DNA of 64,000 nucleotides from Bacteroidaceae bacterium (GTDB lineage Bacteria; Bacteroidota; Bacteroidia; Bacteroidales; Bacteroidaceae). A program made the position numbers and the translations under genes. The notes under the pieces were generated by a model. The model saw only the letters and a list, made by a program, of their open reading frames with translations, was not told where the DNA came from and did no database searches. The DNA is taken from NCBI GenBank assembly GCA_017534535.1, contig JAFXVZ010000019.1:1-64000 (forward strand), in the 5' to 3' direction. Shown here piece by piece: positions 52,234 to 61,039 of this stretch (within the stretch, counting starts at the first letter, position 1; every line of letters starts with the position of its first letter).

Positions 52234-52694
52234 GGTAAATTCATAGAATTATAGATTTGGCAAATGGTTTTCCCCAACATAGGATGCACCACTGTGGGGG
52301 CTATTTCAACCATAGGCTTCAGGACAAAGAGACGCTCGTGCATCAGGGGATGAGGAATCGTCAGATTTGCTGTGCGAATCGCCCATTCACCCATCAAGAG
52401 CAAATCGATATCAATGAGGCGGTCAGTGTAACCACCCTCGGTAGATTTGGTGGTTCTGCCCAACTCACGCTCTATTTCCTGGGTAACGGATAGCACCTGA
52501 AATGGTGAGAGCGAAGTCTCTACCCCCAAAGCAGCATTCAGATATGTATTAGGAGAGGCATAGCCCCAAGGCTCTGTCACATAAAAGTTTGACACGCAGA
52601 CGATTCTACCAATCCTCTGCCCAATCAAAGAGATAGCCTGTTTGAGATTAGCCGGCTTATCCCCCAAGTTAGTGCCTAAGCCCAAGTACAGCAT
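52230..52694 (-). CDS. folK: 2-amino-4-hydroxy-6-hydroxymethyldihydropteridine pyrophosphokinase
   Basis: The 154-residue enzyme transfers pyrophosphate to 6-hydroxymethyl-dihydropterin in folate synthesis. Motifs: YLGLGTNLGD at the N-terminus, TEPWGY, and DRLIDIDLLLMG with the metal-binding Asp pair, then IPHPLMHERLFVLKPM. The start is the ATG overlapping the queA stop as TGATG, in preference to a GTG three bases upstream. It is followed by the phosphatase gene through ATGA. Confidence 0.94.
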   Translation of the reverse strand: MLYLGLGTNLGDKPANLKQAISLIGQRIGRIVCVSNFYVTEPWGYASPNTYLNAALGVETSLSPFQVLSVTQEIERELGRTTKSTEGGYTDRLIDIDLLLMGEWAIRTANLTIPHPLMHERLFVLKPMVEIAPTVVHPMLGKTICQIYNSMNLP

Positions 52695-53752
52695 CACTTA
52701 TCAGTTATCAACATCGCATCGCCGTAAGTGCCAAAGCGATAGCCTTCCTTCAGTGCTACATGGTAGGCTTCCATTACCTGCTCATAACCTCCAAAAGCAG
52801 CCACCACCATCAATAGGGTGGATAATGGCATGTGGAAGTTTGACACCATAGCATTTGCCACAGAGAACTGGTAAGGAGGGAAGATGAACTTGTTGGTCCA
52901 TCCCGAGAATGGCTTCATGTGAGCATCAGTGCTGACACTGCTTTCGATAGCACGCATAGTAGTGGTACCTACTGCACAAATCTGGCGACCTGCATCCTTT
53001 GCCTTATTGACGATATCAGCAGCTTCCTGGGTGATAAACATCTGTTCAGAATCTGTCTTGTGCTTCGTCAGGTCTTCCACATCCACTCCACGGAAATTGC
53101 CCAAGCCTGCATGCAGGGTAATAAAAGAGAAATCCACGCCCTTGATTTCCAGACGTTTCATCAATTCACGACTGAAATGCAGATTGGCTGTAGGAGCAGT
53201 TACTGCACCTTCGTTCTTGGCGAAGATAGATTGGAAACGCTCGGCATCCTCAGGTACAGGAGCACGCTTAATCATCTCATGAGGCAGAGGCGTCTCACCC
53301 AAAGAATAAAGCACACGCTTGAACTCATCGTGTGGACCATCATACAAAAAACGCAAGGTACGACCTCGAGAAGTGGTGTTGTCAATCACCTCGGCCACCA
53401 TCGACTCGTCTTCGCCGAAATAAAGCTTATTACCAATACGAATCTTGCGAGCAGGATCAACCAACACATCCCAAAGGCGTTGCTCTTCGTTTAGTTCTCT
53501 AAGCAGGAACACCTCGATGCGTGCTCCAGTCTTCTCTTTGTTACCATACAAACGGGCAGGGAAGACCTTGGTGTCATTGAAAACAAATACATCTTTGTCA
53601 TCGAAATAATCGATGATTTCCTTAAACACCCGATGCTCAATCTCACCTGTCTTGCGATGGAGCACCAACAAACGGCTTTCGTCACGATACTCTGTAGGGA
53701 ACTGAGCTACTCTATCCCCTGACAGACGGAAATTAAACTGAGAAAGTTTCAT
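52694..53752 (-). CDS. queA: S-adenosylmethionine:tRNA ribosyltransferase-isomerase
   Basis: The 352-residue enzyme makes epoxyqueuosine on tRNA from preQ1 and SAM. Family features: [33 protein letters not shown], and [13 protein letters not shown] toward the middle, with [10 protein letters not shown] and [16 protein letters not shown] near the C-terminus. Length is normal. It starts 3 bases after truB and is coupled to folK. Confidence 0.95.
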   Translation of the reverse strand: MKLSQFNFRLSGDRVAQFPTEYRDESRLLVLHRKTGEIEHRVFKEIIDYFDDKDVFVFNDTKVFPARLYGNKEKTGARIEVFLLRELNEEQRLWDVLVDPARKIRIGNKLYFGEDESMVAEVIDNTTSRGRTLRFLYDGPHDEFKRVLYSLGETPLPHEMIKRAPVPEDAERFQSIFAKNEGAVTAPTANLHFSRELMKRLEIKGVDFSFITLHAGLGNFRGVDVEDLTKHKTDSEQMFITQEAADIVNKAKDAGRQICAVGTTTMRAIESSVSTDAHMKPFSGWTNKFIFPPYQFSVANAMVSNFHMPLSTLLMVVAAFGGYEQVMEAYHVALKEGYRFGTYGDAMLITDK

Positions 53753-53755
53753 ATA

Positions 53756-54547
53756 CTAATTAATAATTATTTGCTCTTTTAGCCAAGCTTCAAACTGTTC
53801 TGGGTCAAGGCACTGCTCCACCCTAACATCTCCCACCCTGGTTCGACGCAATGCAGTAAGGTGAGCACCACAGTGCAAAGCTTCGCCAATGTCTCTCGCC
53901 AAAGCACGGATATAGGTGCCTTTGCTACATACCACCCTGATTTTCATTTGATAGAATACTCCACTCTTCATCAGTTGGAGTTCTTCTTCATCAGGTTCTC
54001 TTCTTCGATGAGGAGAAGGCCTATATTCATCTAAGTTCTTAAAGTCAAGCAGTTCAATCTCGTCAATTACCAGCAATTTGGGCTTCAGTTCCACCTCCTG
54101 GCCTTTGCGGGCATAGAGGTAGGCACGTTTGCCATCTACATTGCAAGCAGAATAGACAGGTGGTACTTGCCATATCTCGCCCTTGAACTGCTGCAAGGTT
54201 TCCTCTACCAACTCACGGGTGATTTGATCCGTAGGATAGATGGCGTCAATGGGATGCTCCTGGTCGAATGAGGGCGTGGTGGCACCTAAACACAACGTCG
54301 CCTCATATTCCTTGGTGTGGTATTGCAATTGTTCTATCTGCTTGGTAGCTCGACCTGTACAGATTGTCATCACACCTGTTGCCAAAGGGTCGAGGGTACC
54401 AGAATGACCCACTTTGAGTTTCTTAACCCCCAATCGCTCACAGATGAAATGCCTCACATGATTCACTACACGAAAAGATGTCCACCCATAAGGCTTGTCG
54501 AAATGCAATATCTCTCCCTCCTGGAAATTCAGTTGACCGTTGACCAT
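53756..54547 (-). CDS. truB: tRNA pseudouridine(55) synthase
   Basis: The 263-residue enzyme isomerises U55 in the T-loop of tRNAs. The catalytic Asp lies in GTLDPLATG (D53), preceded by KVGHSG, and KRAYLYARKG and CSKGTYIRALARDIG are family motifs. The first six residues come from a repeat-like GTCAACGG stretch and may not be conserved; the next Met is too far in to be the start. Encoded between uppP and queA. Confidence 0.95.
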   Translation of the reverse strand: MVNGQLNFQEGEILHFDKPYGWTSFRVVNHVRHFICERLGVKKLKVGHSGTLDPLATGVMTICTGRATKQIEQLQYHTKEYEATLCLGATTPSFDQEHPIDAIYPTDQITRELVEETLQQFKGEIWQVPPVYSACNVDGKRAYLYARKGQEVELKPKLLVIDEIELLDFKNLDEYRPSPHRRREPDEEELQLMKSGVFYQMKIRVVCSKGTYIRALARDIGEALHCGAHLTALRRTRVGDVRVEQCLDPEQFEAWLKEQIIIN

Positions 54548-54560
54548 TGACCGTTAATAA

Positions 54561-55361
54561 TTAAAACAAACTGAAAGCCAAAGTTGCCAAACCTACAATC
54601 GCACAATAAATGGCGAAGTATATCAGCTTACCTTTCTTCACAATGTCAATCATCCACTTACAAGCCAGACAACCAAAGACAAAAGCTGAGAGGAAGCCCA
54701 CGATGAGTGCCATCAGTGACACATCAGTATTAGCCTCTGCAGCTCCTTTCACAATCTTCATGCCATCCAACAGGGCTTCGCCCAAGATGGGAGGAATGAC
54801 CATCAGGAAAGAGAATTGTGCCAACTTCTCTTTCTTATCTCCCAACAGCAAACCTGTGGCAATGGTACTTCCACTGCGACTTAAGCCCGGCAGTACGGCA
54901 CAAGCTTGTGCCAAACCGATGATGAAAGCATCTTTCATGCTGATGTGTTCTTTGGTGCGAGGTTTAGCGAAATAGGAGAAGGCCAACAAGGTAGCTGTAA
55001 CCAACAGCATCAAACCCACAATTACCAAACCTGAGCCGAAAATCTCCTCTACCTTATCCTTAAAAAACAAACCAACAATGCCTATGGGAATCATGGAAAT
55101 TAAGATGTTGATAACATATTTCATCTCATCGTTCATCTTAAACTTGAAAAGTCCTCGGAAAATCCAGCCTATCTCTTTCCAAAGGATGACCAAAGTGCTC
55201 AACACTGTGGCAATGTGCACCACGATGGTGAATGTAAGGTTATCTTCGCCATTAATCCCAAACAAAGCTGAACCAATGGCCAAATGACCACTGCTGCTCA
55301 CTGGCAGATACTCGGTCAAACCTTGAATCATACCTAATATGAAAGCTTCTAACCAATCCAT
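54561..55361 (-). CDS. uppP: Undecaprenyl-diphosphatase
   Basis: The 266-residue integral membrane enzyme (BacA/UppP) recycles the lipid carrier of peptidoglycan synthesis. Motifs: [16 protein letters not shown] near the N-terminus and [20 protein letters not shown] in the second half, with about seven to eight hydrophobic segments. It lies 13 bases upstream of truB and 3 downstream of the DUF3098 gene in the leftward operon. Confidence 0.95.
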   Translation of the reverse strand: MDWLEAFILGMIQGLTEYLPVSSSGHLAIGSALFGINGEDNLTFTIVVHIATVLSTLVILWKEIGWIFRGLFKFKMNDEMKYVINILISMIPIGIVGLFFKDKVEEIFGSGLVIVGLMLLVTATLLAFSYFAKPRTKEHISMKDAFIIGLAQACAVLPGLSRSGSTIATGLLLGDKKEKLAQFSFLMVIPPILGEALLDGMKIVKGAAEANTDVSLMALIVGFLSAFVFGCLACKWMIDIVKKGKLIYFAIYCAIVGLATLAFSLF

Positions 55362-55364
55362 TAC

Positions 55365-55592
55365 TTAGTCCTCCTTGGGTTTCTTAATCACAGCATAAAT
55401 CATCATCACGAAGCCAATGAGACAAATCACTGGTGCAATTCTGACACGCCTTACACTGAAGATGTCAGCCTCAAAATGGTCAACTGTAGTACTGGGACCC
55501 GTCATCAACAGGAAGCCGATGATGACCACCACCATCCCGATGGCTATCAGTATCAGATTGTTCTTGCCAAATGCGAAATTTCTTTTATCCAT
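55365..55592 (-). CDS. DUF3098 small membrane protein
   Basis: The 75-residue protein has two hydrophobic helices (about 12-30 and 51-67) separated by VDHFEADIFSVRRVRIAP. DUF3098 proteins are regularly found between ftsX and uppP in Bacteroidetes; the placement here matches. Function is unknown, but the neighbours point to the cell envelope and division. Confidence 0.85.
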   Translation of the reverse strand: MDKRNFAFGKNNLILIAIGMVVVIIGFLLMTGPSTTVDHFEADIFSVRRVRIAPVICLIGFVMMIYAVIKKPKED

Positions 55593-55600
55593 ATCTTATT

Positions 55601-56467
55601 TTAAACGTAATACAATTTACTAGCCTTCATCTTCAGGAAACGATTCACTGACCAGTAGGCACAAAGCAATGTCATGCTGACACCCGTAATCAGTACTATC
55701 ACGCTGACAATCAGCAATACTTCAGGTGAAATTACTTCTATCAGATGGGGCTCATTCATCACCAACCAGAAAGCAGCTCCCCATAAGGCAATGTTAGCCA
55801 ACAAACTCGCCATAATGCCTATCCAGAAATTGCGTACCATGAAAGGCCGTCGGATGAACGAACGGCTTGCTCCCACCAATTTCATGGTGTAGATGAGGAA
55901 TCGTTGTGAATACACCGTGAGGCGTATTGTGTTGTTTATGAGGGCAAACGATATCAACGCCAATACCAAGGCCAAAGCTATCAACATCAATTCCAGTTGG
56001 GCGACATGACGATTCATACTCTCAATCAAGTTCTTCTGGTAGAGTACCTCTTGGATGTTGATGTTGGTACTCAATTGCTGTTCTATCTTCGCGATACTAT
56101 CGTTGTTTGCATAGTCAGCTTGCAACTTGATTTTCACAGAAGCAGGGAAGGGGTTATATCCTTGGAATTCCTCTGGATCAGTGTTCAATTCTGCCTTCAT
56201 CTCCTCTAAAGCCTGAGCCTTCGAGATAAACTCGGCACTCTTGACAAAGGGCTCTGCATTCAGTTCGTCCAACAACTTGGTTATCTCGGTCTCAGGCATA
56301 TCATCGCTAATAAGCAAAGAGAAATTCACGTTTTCCTTCACATATACCGAGACACTCCTTGCGGCCAAAGCGAAGAACACCACCACCCCTAACACAATCA
56401 ATACCAAAGTGGTACTAACTGTAGATGTAGCCGTCTGCAAATTGAAAAATCTTGCCCTCTTCGCCAT
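55601..56467 (-). CDS. ftsX: Cell division protein FtsX
   Basis: The 288-residue membrane protein has one N-terminal helix (about 17-40), a periplasmic domain, and three C-terminal helices. This is the FtsX topology, with the permease-type core (KLVGASRSFIRRPFMVRN). FtsX works with FtsE to activate peptidoglycan hydrolases at division; ftsE is not in the window. It starts 4 bases after the methyltransferase stop. Confidence 0.92.
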   Translation of the reverse strand: MAKRARFFNLQTATSTVSTTLVLIVLGVVVFFALAARSVSVYVKENVNFSLLISDDMPETEITKLLDELNAEPFVKSAEFISKAQALEEMKAELNTDPEEFQGYNPFPASVKIKLQADYANNDSIAKIEQQLSTNINIQEVLYQKNLIESMNRHVAQLELMLIALALVLALISFALINNTIRLTVYSQRFLIYTMKLVGASRSFIRRPFMVRNFWIGIMASLLANIALWGAAFWLVMNEPHLIEVISPEVLLIVSVIVLITGVSMTLLCAYWSVNRFLKMKASKLYYV

Positions 56468-56471
56468 AGTC

Positions 56472-57371
56472 TTATTGCTTCTTCAAAACATATATCAATG
56501 AGCTGCTTCGCTCTTTATGTCCCCAACTGCTCACCCAAGCACACAAACCTTGCCAAAAACCTCGTAAGAAGCTTACCTTATGACCCATACGTTGCTCCGA
56601 GAGCATGCTCACATAGAAGCCATCAAGGGGCATCGGGATGGTCTTAATTACCTTAAACCCATGTTTCTCTGCAAAACGTTTCATGGTTTCAGGAGTGAAG
56701 TGCCACAAATGACGAGGCACATCCCATGCAGCCCAGTCAGCACCATAATGCTTAGCATCGGTAGAAATCTGATTAGGTACAGCTATCAACAAAGCACCTT
56801 CATCCTTCAACCAGCGATAGAATTTGTCACCCATGATATTGAGATGTTGCAGATGCTCTAACACATGCCACAAGGTTATACAGTCGAATGACTTGTCTTG
56901 CAGGGTATTGAAAGCCTCTTCACCATCACTCTTCAGACCAAAATGCTGTTGGGCAAAATCTCTGGCTTCAGCGCTTTTCTCAATGGCACGGACCGTCCAT
57001 CCCCATTCTGTCATAAGGTGGGCAAAATAGCCGGTACCTGAACCTATGTCTAGCAACCAGCCTTGACGCAGGCCTGTAGCTCTTGTCACATGACCAGCCT
57101 TAGCGGTGAGCATCATGTTTCGAGCTATATGGTAGAGCCTATTCATCAAACCTTGCTCCGTATCAGAATGAGAGATATAGTCAGGCGATTCATAATACCT
57201 GCCAATCTCTTGTTCATCAGGCACATCTTGTGTGAACTTGAAGCCACACTCCTCACATTGCCACACGTCAAAAGTCTCTTTGCTTACCAAGTGGTCAACA
57301 GCAGAAAAAGCTTGCTTGAGGTTCTTTCCACCACATATCGGACAACTATCTGTATGTACTATACTACTCAT
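56472..57371 (-). CDS. Zinc-ribbon class I SAM methyltransferase
   Basis: The protein has 299 residues from the ATG at 57371; the earlier in-frame ATG at 57401 lies within the -7 promoter box. A zinc ribbon (CPICGG and CEECGF) precedes a Rossmann methyltransferase with LLDIGSGTGYF (motif I) and CITLWHVLEHL (motif IV region). The family methylates small molecules or lipid carriers in many Bacteroidetes; the substrate is unknown. First gene of the leftward ftsX-uppP-truB-queA-folK operon. Confidence 0.87.
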   Translation of the reverse strand: MSSIVHTDSCPICGGKNLKQAFSAVDHLVSKETFDVWQCEECGFKFTQDVPDEQEIGRYYESPDYISHSDTEQGLMNRLYHIARNMMLTAKAGHVTRATGLRQGWLLDIGSGTGYFAHLMTEWGWTVRAIEKSAEARDFAQQHFGLKSDGEEAFNTLQDKSFDCITLWHVLEHLQHLNIMGDKFYRWLKDEGALLIAVPNQISTDAKHYGADWAAWDVPRHLWHFTPETMKRFAEKHGFKVIKTIPMPLDGFYVSMLSEQRMGHKVSFLRGFWQGLCAWVSSWGHKERSSSLIYVLKKQ

Positions 57372-57398
57372 AAGTGCACAATCCACCTTAAATTGATG

Positions 57399-57406
57399 CA
57401 AAAATA
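57399..57406 (-). promoter_or_regulatory. -7 box of the methyltransferase-ftsX operon
   Basis: On the minus strand TATTTTTG matches TAnnTTTG and lies 28 bases upstream of the chosen ATG. No good -33 box was found at the usual distance, so the promoter is only partly supported. Confidence 0.45.
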
Positions 57407-57463
57407 CAAAATAGATTGCAAATTGCTTCTCTTTTTAAGGAGTTTTAAGAATTGAAGACTTTA

Positions 57464-57494
57464 TAAAAAAGGAGGGCTGACAGCATCAGCCCTC
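57464..57494 (-). terminator. Intrinsic terminator of the ispG operon
   Basis: On the minus strand GAGGGCTGA (57486-57494) pairs with TCAGCCCTC (57472-57480), loop TGCTG, followed by CTTTTTT. It separates the gcvH-purE-ispG unit from the methyltransferase promoter. Confidence 0.85.
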
Positions 57495-57529
57495 AGCCCT
57501 CATACATTTTCCATCTTACTTCTTGCTTT

Positions 57530-59362
57530 TCACATCTGCCTATCAGCCTCGATAAACTCTAAGAGACGTTCAACGGCTTGCTCCTCAGGGATGTTCTTCT
57601 CGATGCATTGTTTCTGTTTATAAAGACTCACTTTGCCACGACCAGCACCGACATAGCCATAATCAGCATCAGCCATCTCTCCAGGACCATTAACAATGCA
57701 TCCCATAATGCCAATCTTAAGGCCTTTCAGATGAGAGGTGGCAGCTTTAATGCGGGCTATGGTTTCCTCTAAGTTATAAAGTGTACGCCCGCAACCTGGG
57801 CAAGAGATGTATTCCGTTTTAACCATACGCAAACGTCCAGCCTGGAGGATACTGAAAGCGGTCTGATCTACCAAAGCATCTGCCAATCGACCATTGTTAT
57901 AAAGCATAATGCCATCGCAAAGACCATCAAAGATAAGTGGTCCCATATCAGCAGCAGCTCGAATCTGTAGGTCTTCAGCATATTGCTCGGCATAGTGCTG
58001 GATGAATACCAACGGATTCTGCAATCCTTTGACCATCAGTTTATGAGCCACAGCACGTTGTTCTCCCACACGATTGATATGGTTGCTCTGGCTAATAACT
58101 ACCACCTCAGGATGATATTTCAGACAAGCCAGTACCTCGTCATTCAAATCACGATAAGTGATAAAGAGGAATTTCAACGTAGCTGGGTTCATGCTGATAA
58201 AAGGCAAGAACTCTTTCTTATATGCGGGATAGGTATTTGGCAAACCCGTCCAAGCATCGGCATCTACAATATATGGTACATTCTCAAGCCTCTCAGCTGG
58301 AAGATTATGACCTACATACACATAATCAGGCATGAAATCGGGATTATATTCCTGTGTTTCACCAAAGCGAGCAGCAATGACTATAGGTACTTGTTCGCCA
58401 CCTATGTTGTGTACAGCCTTAGTCATGCGACGCACAGGATGCAGGTAGTCAAAAACAGGAGCGACCTCTGCATTAATAGGTAAATGCATCTCGCGAGCCA
58501 CCACATAATCACGCAGTTTCTTAGCTACAGGTATCTCAGCCTCAGGAGCTTCACTAAGAGACACGCGGATGGTATCGCCATAGCCATCAGCCAGTAGGGC
58601 ACCGATACCCAATGCCGATTTGATGCGACCATCCTCTCCTTCGCCAGCTTCAGTAACACCCAAATGCAAGGGGAAGTTCATACCTTCACGATTCATCACA
58701 TCCACCAACAGACGTACAGTTCGCACCATCACGGATGCATTGGATGCCTTGATGGATATCACCACATCCTTGAACTGTTCCTCCACACAGATGCGCAAGT
58801 ATTCCATACATGACTCTACCATACCCTCGGGGGTATCGCCATAACGAGACATGATGCGATCGGACAACGAACCGTGGTTCACTCCAATGCGGATGGCAGT
58901 ATGCTGTTCTTTGCAGATATTCAAGAACTGAACAAATCTTTCACGAAGACGTCCCAGTTCTTGGGCATATTCCTCATCGGTATATTCCAAATGCTCAAAC
59001 TTACGGGCAGGATCCACATAATTGCCTGGGTTGATGCGTACCTTCTCGGCATAGAGAGCTGCCACATCTGCCACAGCAGGGTTGAAATGCACATCTGCCA
59101 CCAAAGGCACCATACATCCCTCCTGACGCAGGGCAGCATTGATATATTGCAGATTCTCAGCCTCCGCCACGCCTTGTGTTGTAAGACGCACATACTCTCC
59201 CCCAGCCTCTACAATGCGTTTAATTTGCGCCACACTGCCCTCTGTATCACGGGTGGAAGTGTTGGTCATGCTCTGTAGGCGTATAGGATAAGAGCCGCCC
59301 AAAGGGGTGGCTCCTATATTCACTGTGCCGGTCTTGCGGCGCTGGTAGTTAAACAAGTCCAT
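57530..59362 (-). CDS. ispG: 4-hydroxy-3-methylbut-2-enyl-diphosphate synthase (long form)
   Basis: The 610-residue [4Fe-4S] enzyme is the penultimate step of the MEP isoprenoid pathway. The N-terminal TIM-barrel (GGSYPIRLQSMTNTST, then VPLVADVHFNPAVA) and the C-terminal cluster domain (SCPGCGRTLYNLEETI and GIMGCIVNGPGEMADADYGY, three cysteines) flank an insertion typical of Bacteroidetes and plant forms. The start is the ATG overlapping the purE stop as TGATG; an earlier in-frame ATG at 59377 is possible. The operon is closed by the terminator at 57464. Confidence 0.95.
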   Translation of the reverse strand: MDLFNYQRRKTGTVNIGATPLGGSYPIRLQSMTNTSTRDTEGSVAQIKRIVEAGGEYVRLTTQGVAEAENLQYINAALRQEGCMVPLVADVHFNPAVADVAALYAEKVRINPGNYVDPARKFEHLEYTDEEYAQELGRLRERFVQFLNICKEQHTAIRIGVNHGSLSDRIMSRYGDTPEGMVESCMEYLRICVEEQFKDVVISIKASNASVMVRTVRLLVDVMNREGMNFPLHLGVTEAGEGEDGRIKSALGIGALLADGYGDTIRVSLSEAPEAEIPVAKKLRDYVVAREMHLPINAEVAPVFDYLHPVRRMTKAVHNIGGEQVPIVIAARFGETQEYNPDFMPDYVYVGHNLPAERLENVPYIVDADAWTGLPNTYPAYKKEFLPFISMNPATLKFLFITYRDLNDEVLACLKYHPEVVVISQSNHINRVGEQRAVAHKLMVKGLQNPLVFIQHYAEQYAEDLQIRAAADMGPLIFDGLCDGIMLYNNGRLADALVDQTAFSILQAGRLRMVKTEYISCPGCGRTLYNLEETIARIKAATSHLKGLKIGIMGCIVNGPGEMADADYGYVGAGRGKVSLYKQKQCIEKNIPEEQAVERLLEFIEADRQM

Positions 59363-59871
59363 CAGATTACTCTGCAATCATACTTGACATTTGCCAGCAC
59401 CTCATTAGCCTGTGTTACCTTAGAGGCAGACTTCTTCTTATAGTCCTCCAATTTGCCTGCCAACTTAGCGTCACTCAACGCCAAAATTTCAGCAACCATC
59501 AAGGCTGCGTTCTGACCACCATTGACAGCCATAGTTGCTACAGGAACACCTGGAGGCATCTGCACCATAGAATAAAGGGCATCAACACCCATCAGTGGAC
59601 CGCTGTTGATTGGAACACCAATAACTGGCAGCGTGGTATTCGCTGCGATAACACCTGGCAGAGCAGCAGCCATACCTGCTCCTGCGATGATAACCTGAAT
59701 GCCACGACCTTTAGCCTGCTGAGCGAATTCAGCCACAGCACCTGGGGTGCGATGAGCAGAGAGTGTGCACATCTCAAATGGTACTTCCAGTTCATTCAGG
59801 AAATCGGCAGCCTTCTCCATTACGGGCAGGTCACTGATGCTGCCCATCACGATACTTACCAATGCTTTCAT
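59362..59871 (-). CDS. purE: N5-carboxyaminoimidazole ribonucleotide mutase
   Basis: The 169-residue enzyme interconverts N5-CAIR and CAIR in purine synthesis. Signature motifs: GSISDLPVMEKAADFL, SAHRTPGAV (catalytic His), IIAGAGMAAALPGV and NSGPLMGVDALYSMVQMPPG. Length is normal. It starts 12 bases after gcvH and its stop overlaps ispG (TGATG), so the three genes form one transcript. Confidence 0.96.
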   Translation of the reverse strand: MKALVSIVMGSISDLPVMEKAADFLNELEVPFEMCTLSAHRTPGAVAEFAQQAKGRGIQVIIAGAGMAAALPGVIAANTTLPVIGVPINSGPLMGVDALYSMVQMPPGVPVATMAVNGGQNAALMVAEILALSDAKLAGKLEDYKKKSASKVTQANEVLANVKYDCRVI

Positions 59872-59883
59872 GTGAATTTAGAT

Positions 59884-60264
59884 TTATACGTTAATTAATT
59901 TCTTATATCCTTCTGCGTCTAATAGCGCATCATAATCAGCTGCTTCATCAGGCTTAATCTTGATGAGCCAGCCCTCGCCGTATGGGTCTTTATTCACCAA
60001 TTCTGGCTGTTCTTCTAAAGCCTCGTTCTGTTCGAGCACCTCACCACCTACAGGCATGAAGATGTCAGAGATGGTCTTTACCACCTCAATGGTGCCAAAC
60101 ACTTCACCGGCTTCGAGTGTCTCGCCCACAGCCTGGATATCGACGAACACGATGTCGCCCAACTGATCTTGCGCATAGTCAGTAATGCCTACATAGGCTA
60201 CGTCACCCTCAACACGAATCCACTCGTGTTCACTGGTGTACTTGATGTTTTCAGGAAAATTCAT
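59884..60264 (-). CDS. gcvH: Glycine cleavage system H protein
   Basis: The 126-residue lipoyl carrier of the glycine cleavage system moves the aminomethyl group between P and T proteins. The lipoylated lysine is K63 in [15 protein letters not shown], preceded by [20 protein letters not shown]. The start at 60264 is preferred over an in-frame extension to 60330 because the promoter lies within that extension. The P and T protein genes are not in the window. Confidence 0.95.
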   Translation of the reverse strand: MNFPENIKYTSEHEWIRVEGDVAYVGITDYAQDQLGDIVFVDIQAVGETLEAGEVFGTIEVVKTISDIFMPVGGEVLEQNEALEEQPELVNKDPYGEGWLIKIKPDEAADYDALLDAEGYKKLINV

Positions 60265-60299
60265 ATCAATTGTTTTTAGGTTATACAAATAGCAACTCG

Positions 60300-60331
60300 C
60301 AAATATATCAAAAAAGGAAATAATTTGCAAA
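60300..60331 (-). promoter_or_regulatory. Promoter of the gcvH-purE-ispG operon
   Basis: On the minus strand TTTG (60328-60331), 20 bases, then TATATTTG (60300-60307): both boxes and spacing match the Bacteroidetes consensus exactly. It lies 36 bases upstream of the gcvH ATG. Confidence 0.85.
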
Positions 60332-60342
60332 TATTTGGTGGG

Positions 60343-61005
60343 TTAAAAGAGCAGAAACCTAACTAAATCGTTGTAAAAGGGATGTAAGACCATAAAAGAG
60401 CAGGCTAAACCGACAGCAAAACCCACCAACACCTCACCCAGGGAGTGGTGCCCCAACACAATTCGAGCAGAGCCCACCACACCCGTCACGAGTATCAGGG
60501 CACAGAGCCACCACACAGGATTATAGCCAAAAAGCATGCTGAATGCCACCAGTCCGCCAATGGTAGCACCAGCTCCTGCCATGTGCTCACTAATTCGCCA
60601 TCGCAAGTTTAGGATAAGACAAACGGTCATCAGAAGCAAAGCTGTGAAAATGATACCTGTCATATACCAAGGGATGTTGAGTCGACGCATGATGATCAAA
60701 CAAAATACATATGAAATCAAATAGAGGAACAGGGGCACATAACGTTGACGACGCAATGCCATATCATCGGGGGTATAACCATTCACCTTCCTAAAAATAT
60801 ATATGGTGAGATGGGGAATGAGGATGGTAAAGGCATAGACTACACCCAACACGATAAGTTTGTATTGCAGGGGCATAATGCGAAGGTAGGAGAAGATGAA
60901 CAGAATGAGGAAAGCCACAAAGGCAATGTAATACGGCGAGAAAAACGCCGATATCACTCTGGCCATCCGCTTTAACACCAACTCAGTCTTGCTATGTTCT
61001 TCCAT
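60343..61005 (-). CDS. PAP2-family membrane phosphatase
   Basis: The 220-residue membrane protein has about six hydrophobic segments. The PAP2 region is RWRISEHMAGAGATIGGLVA and the final motif SARIVLGHHSLGEVLVGF, where Arg, His and an acidic residue (Glu where Asp is more usual) form the active-site set. It probably dephosphorylates a lipid or isoprenoid phosphate. It follows rpoN by 34 bases on the same strand. Confidence 0.82.
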   Translation of the reverse strand: MEEHSKTELVLKRMARVISAFFSPYYIAFVAFLILFIFSYLRIMPLQYKLIVLGVVYAFTILIPHLTIYIFRKVNGYTPDDMALRRQRYVPLFLYLISYVFCLIIMRRLNIPWYMTGIIFTALLLMTVCLILNLRWRISEHMAGAGATIGGLVAFSMLFGYNPVWWLCALILVTGVVGSARIVLGHHSLGEVLVGFAVGLACSFMVLHPFYNDLVRFLLF

Positions 61006-61039
61006 TCTTAGTAATACTATTCTCTCAAAACTCTTTTCT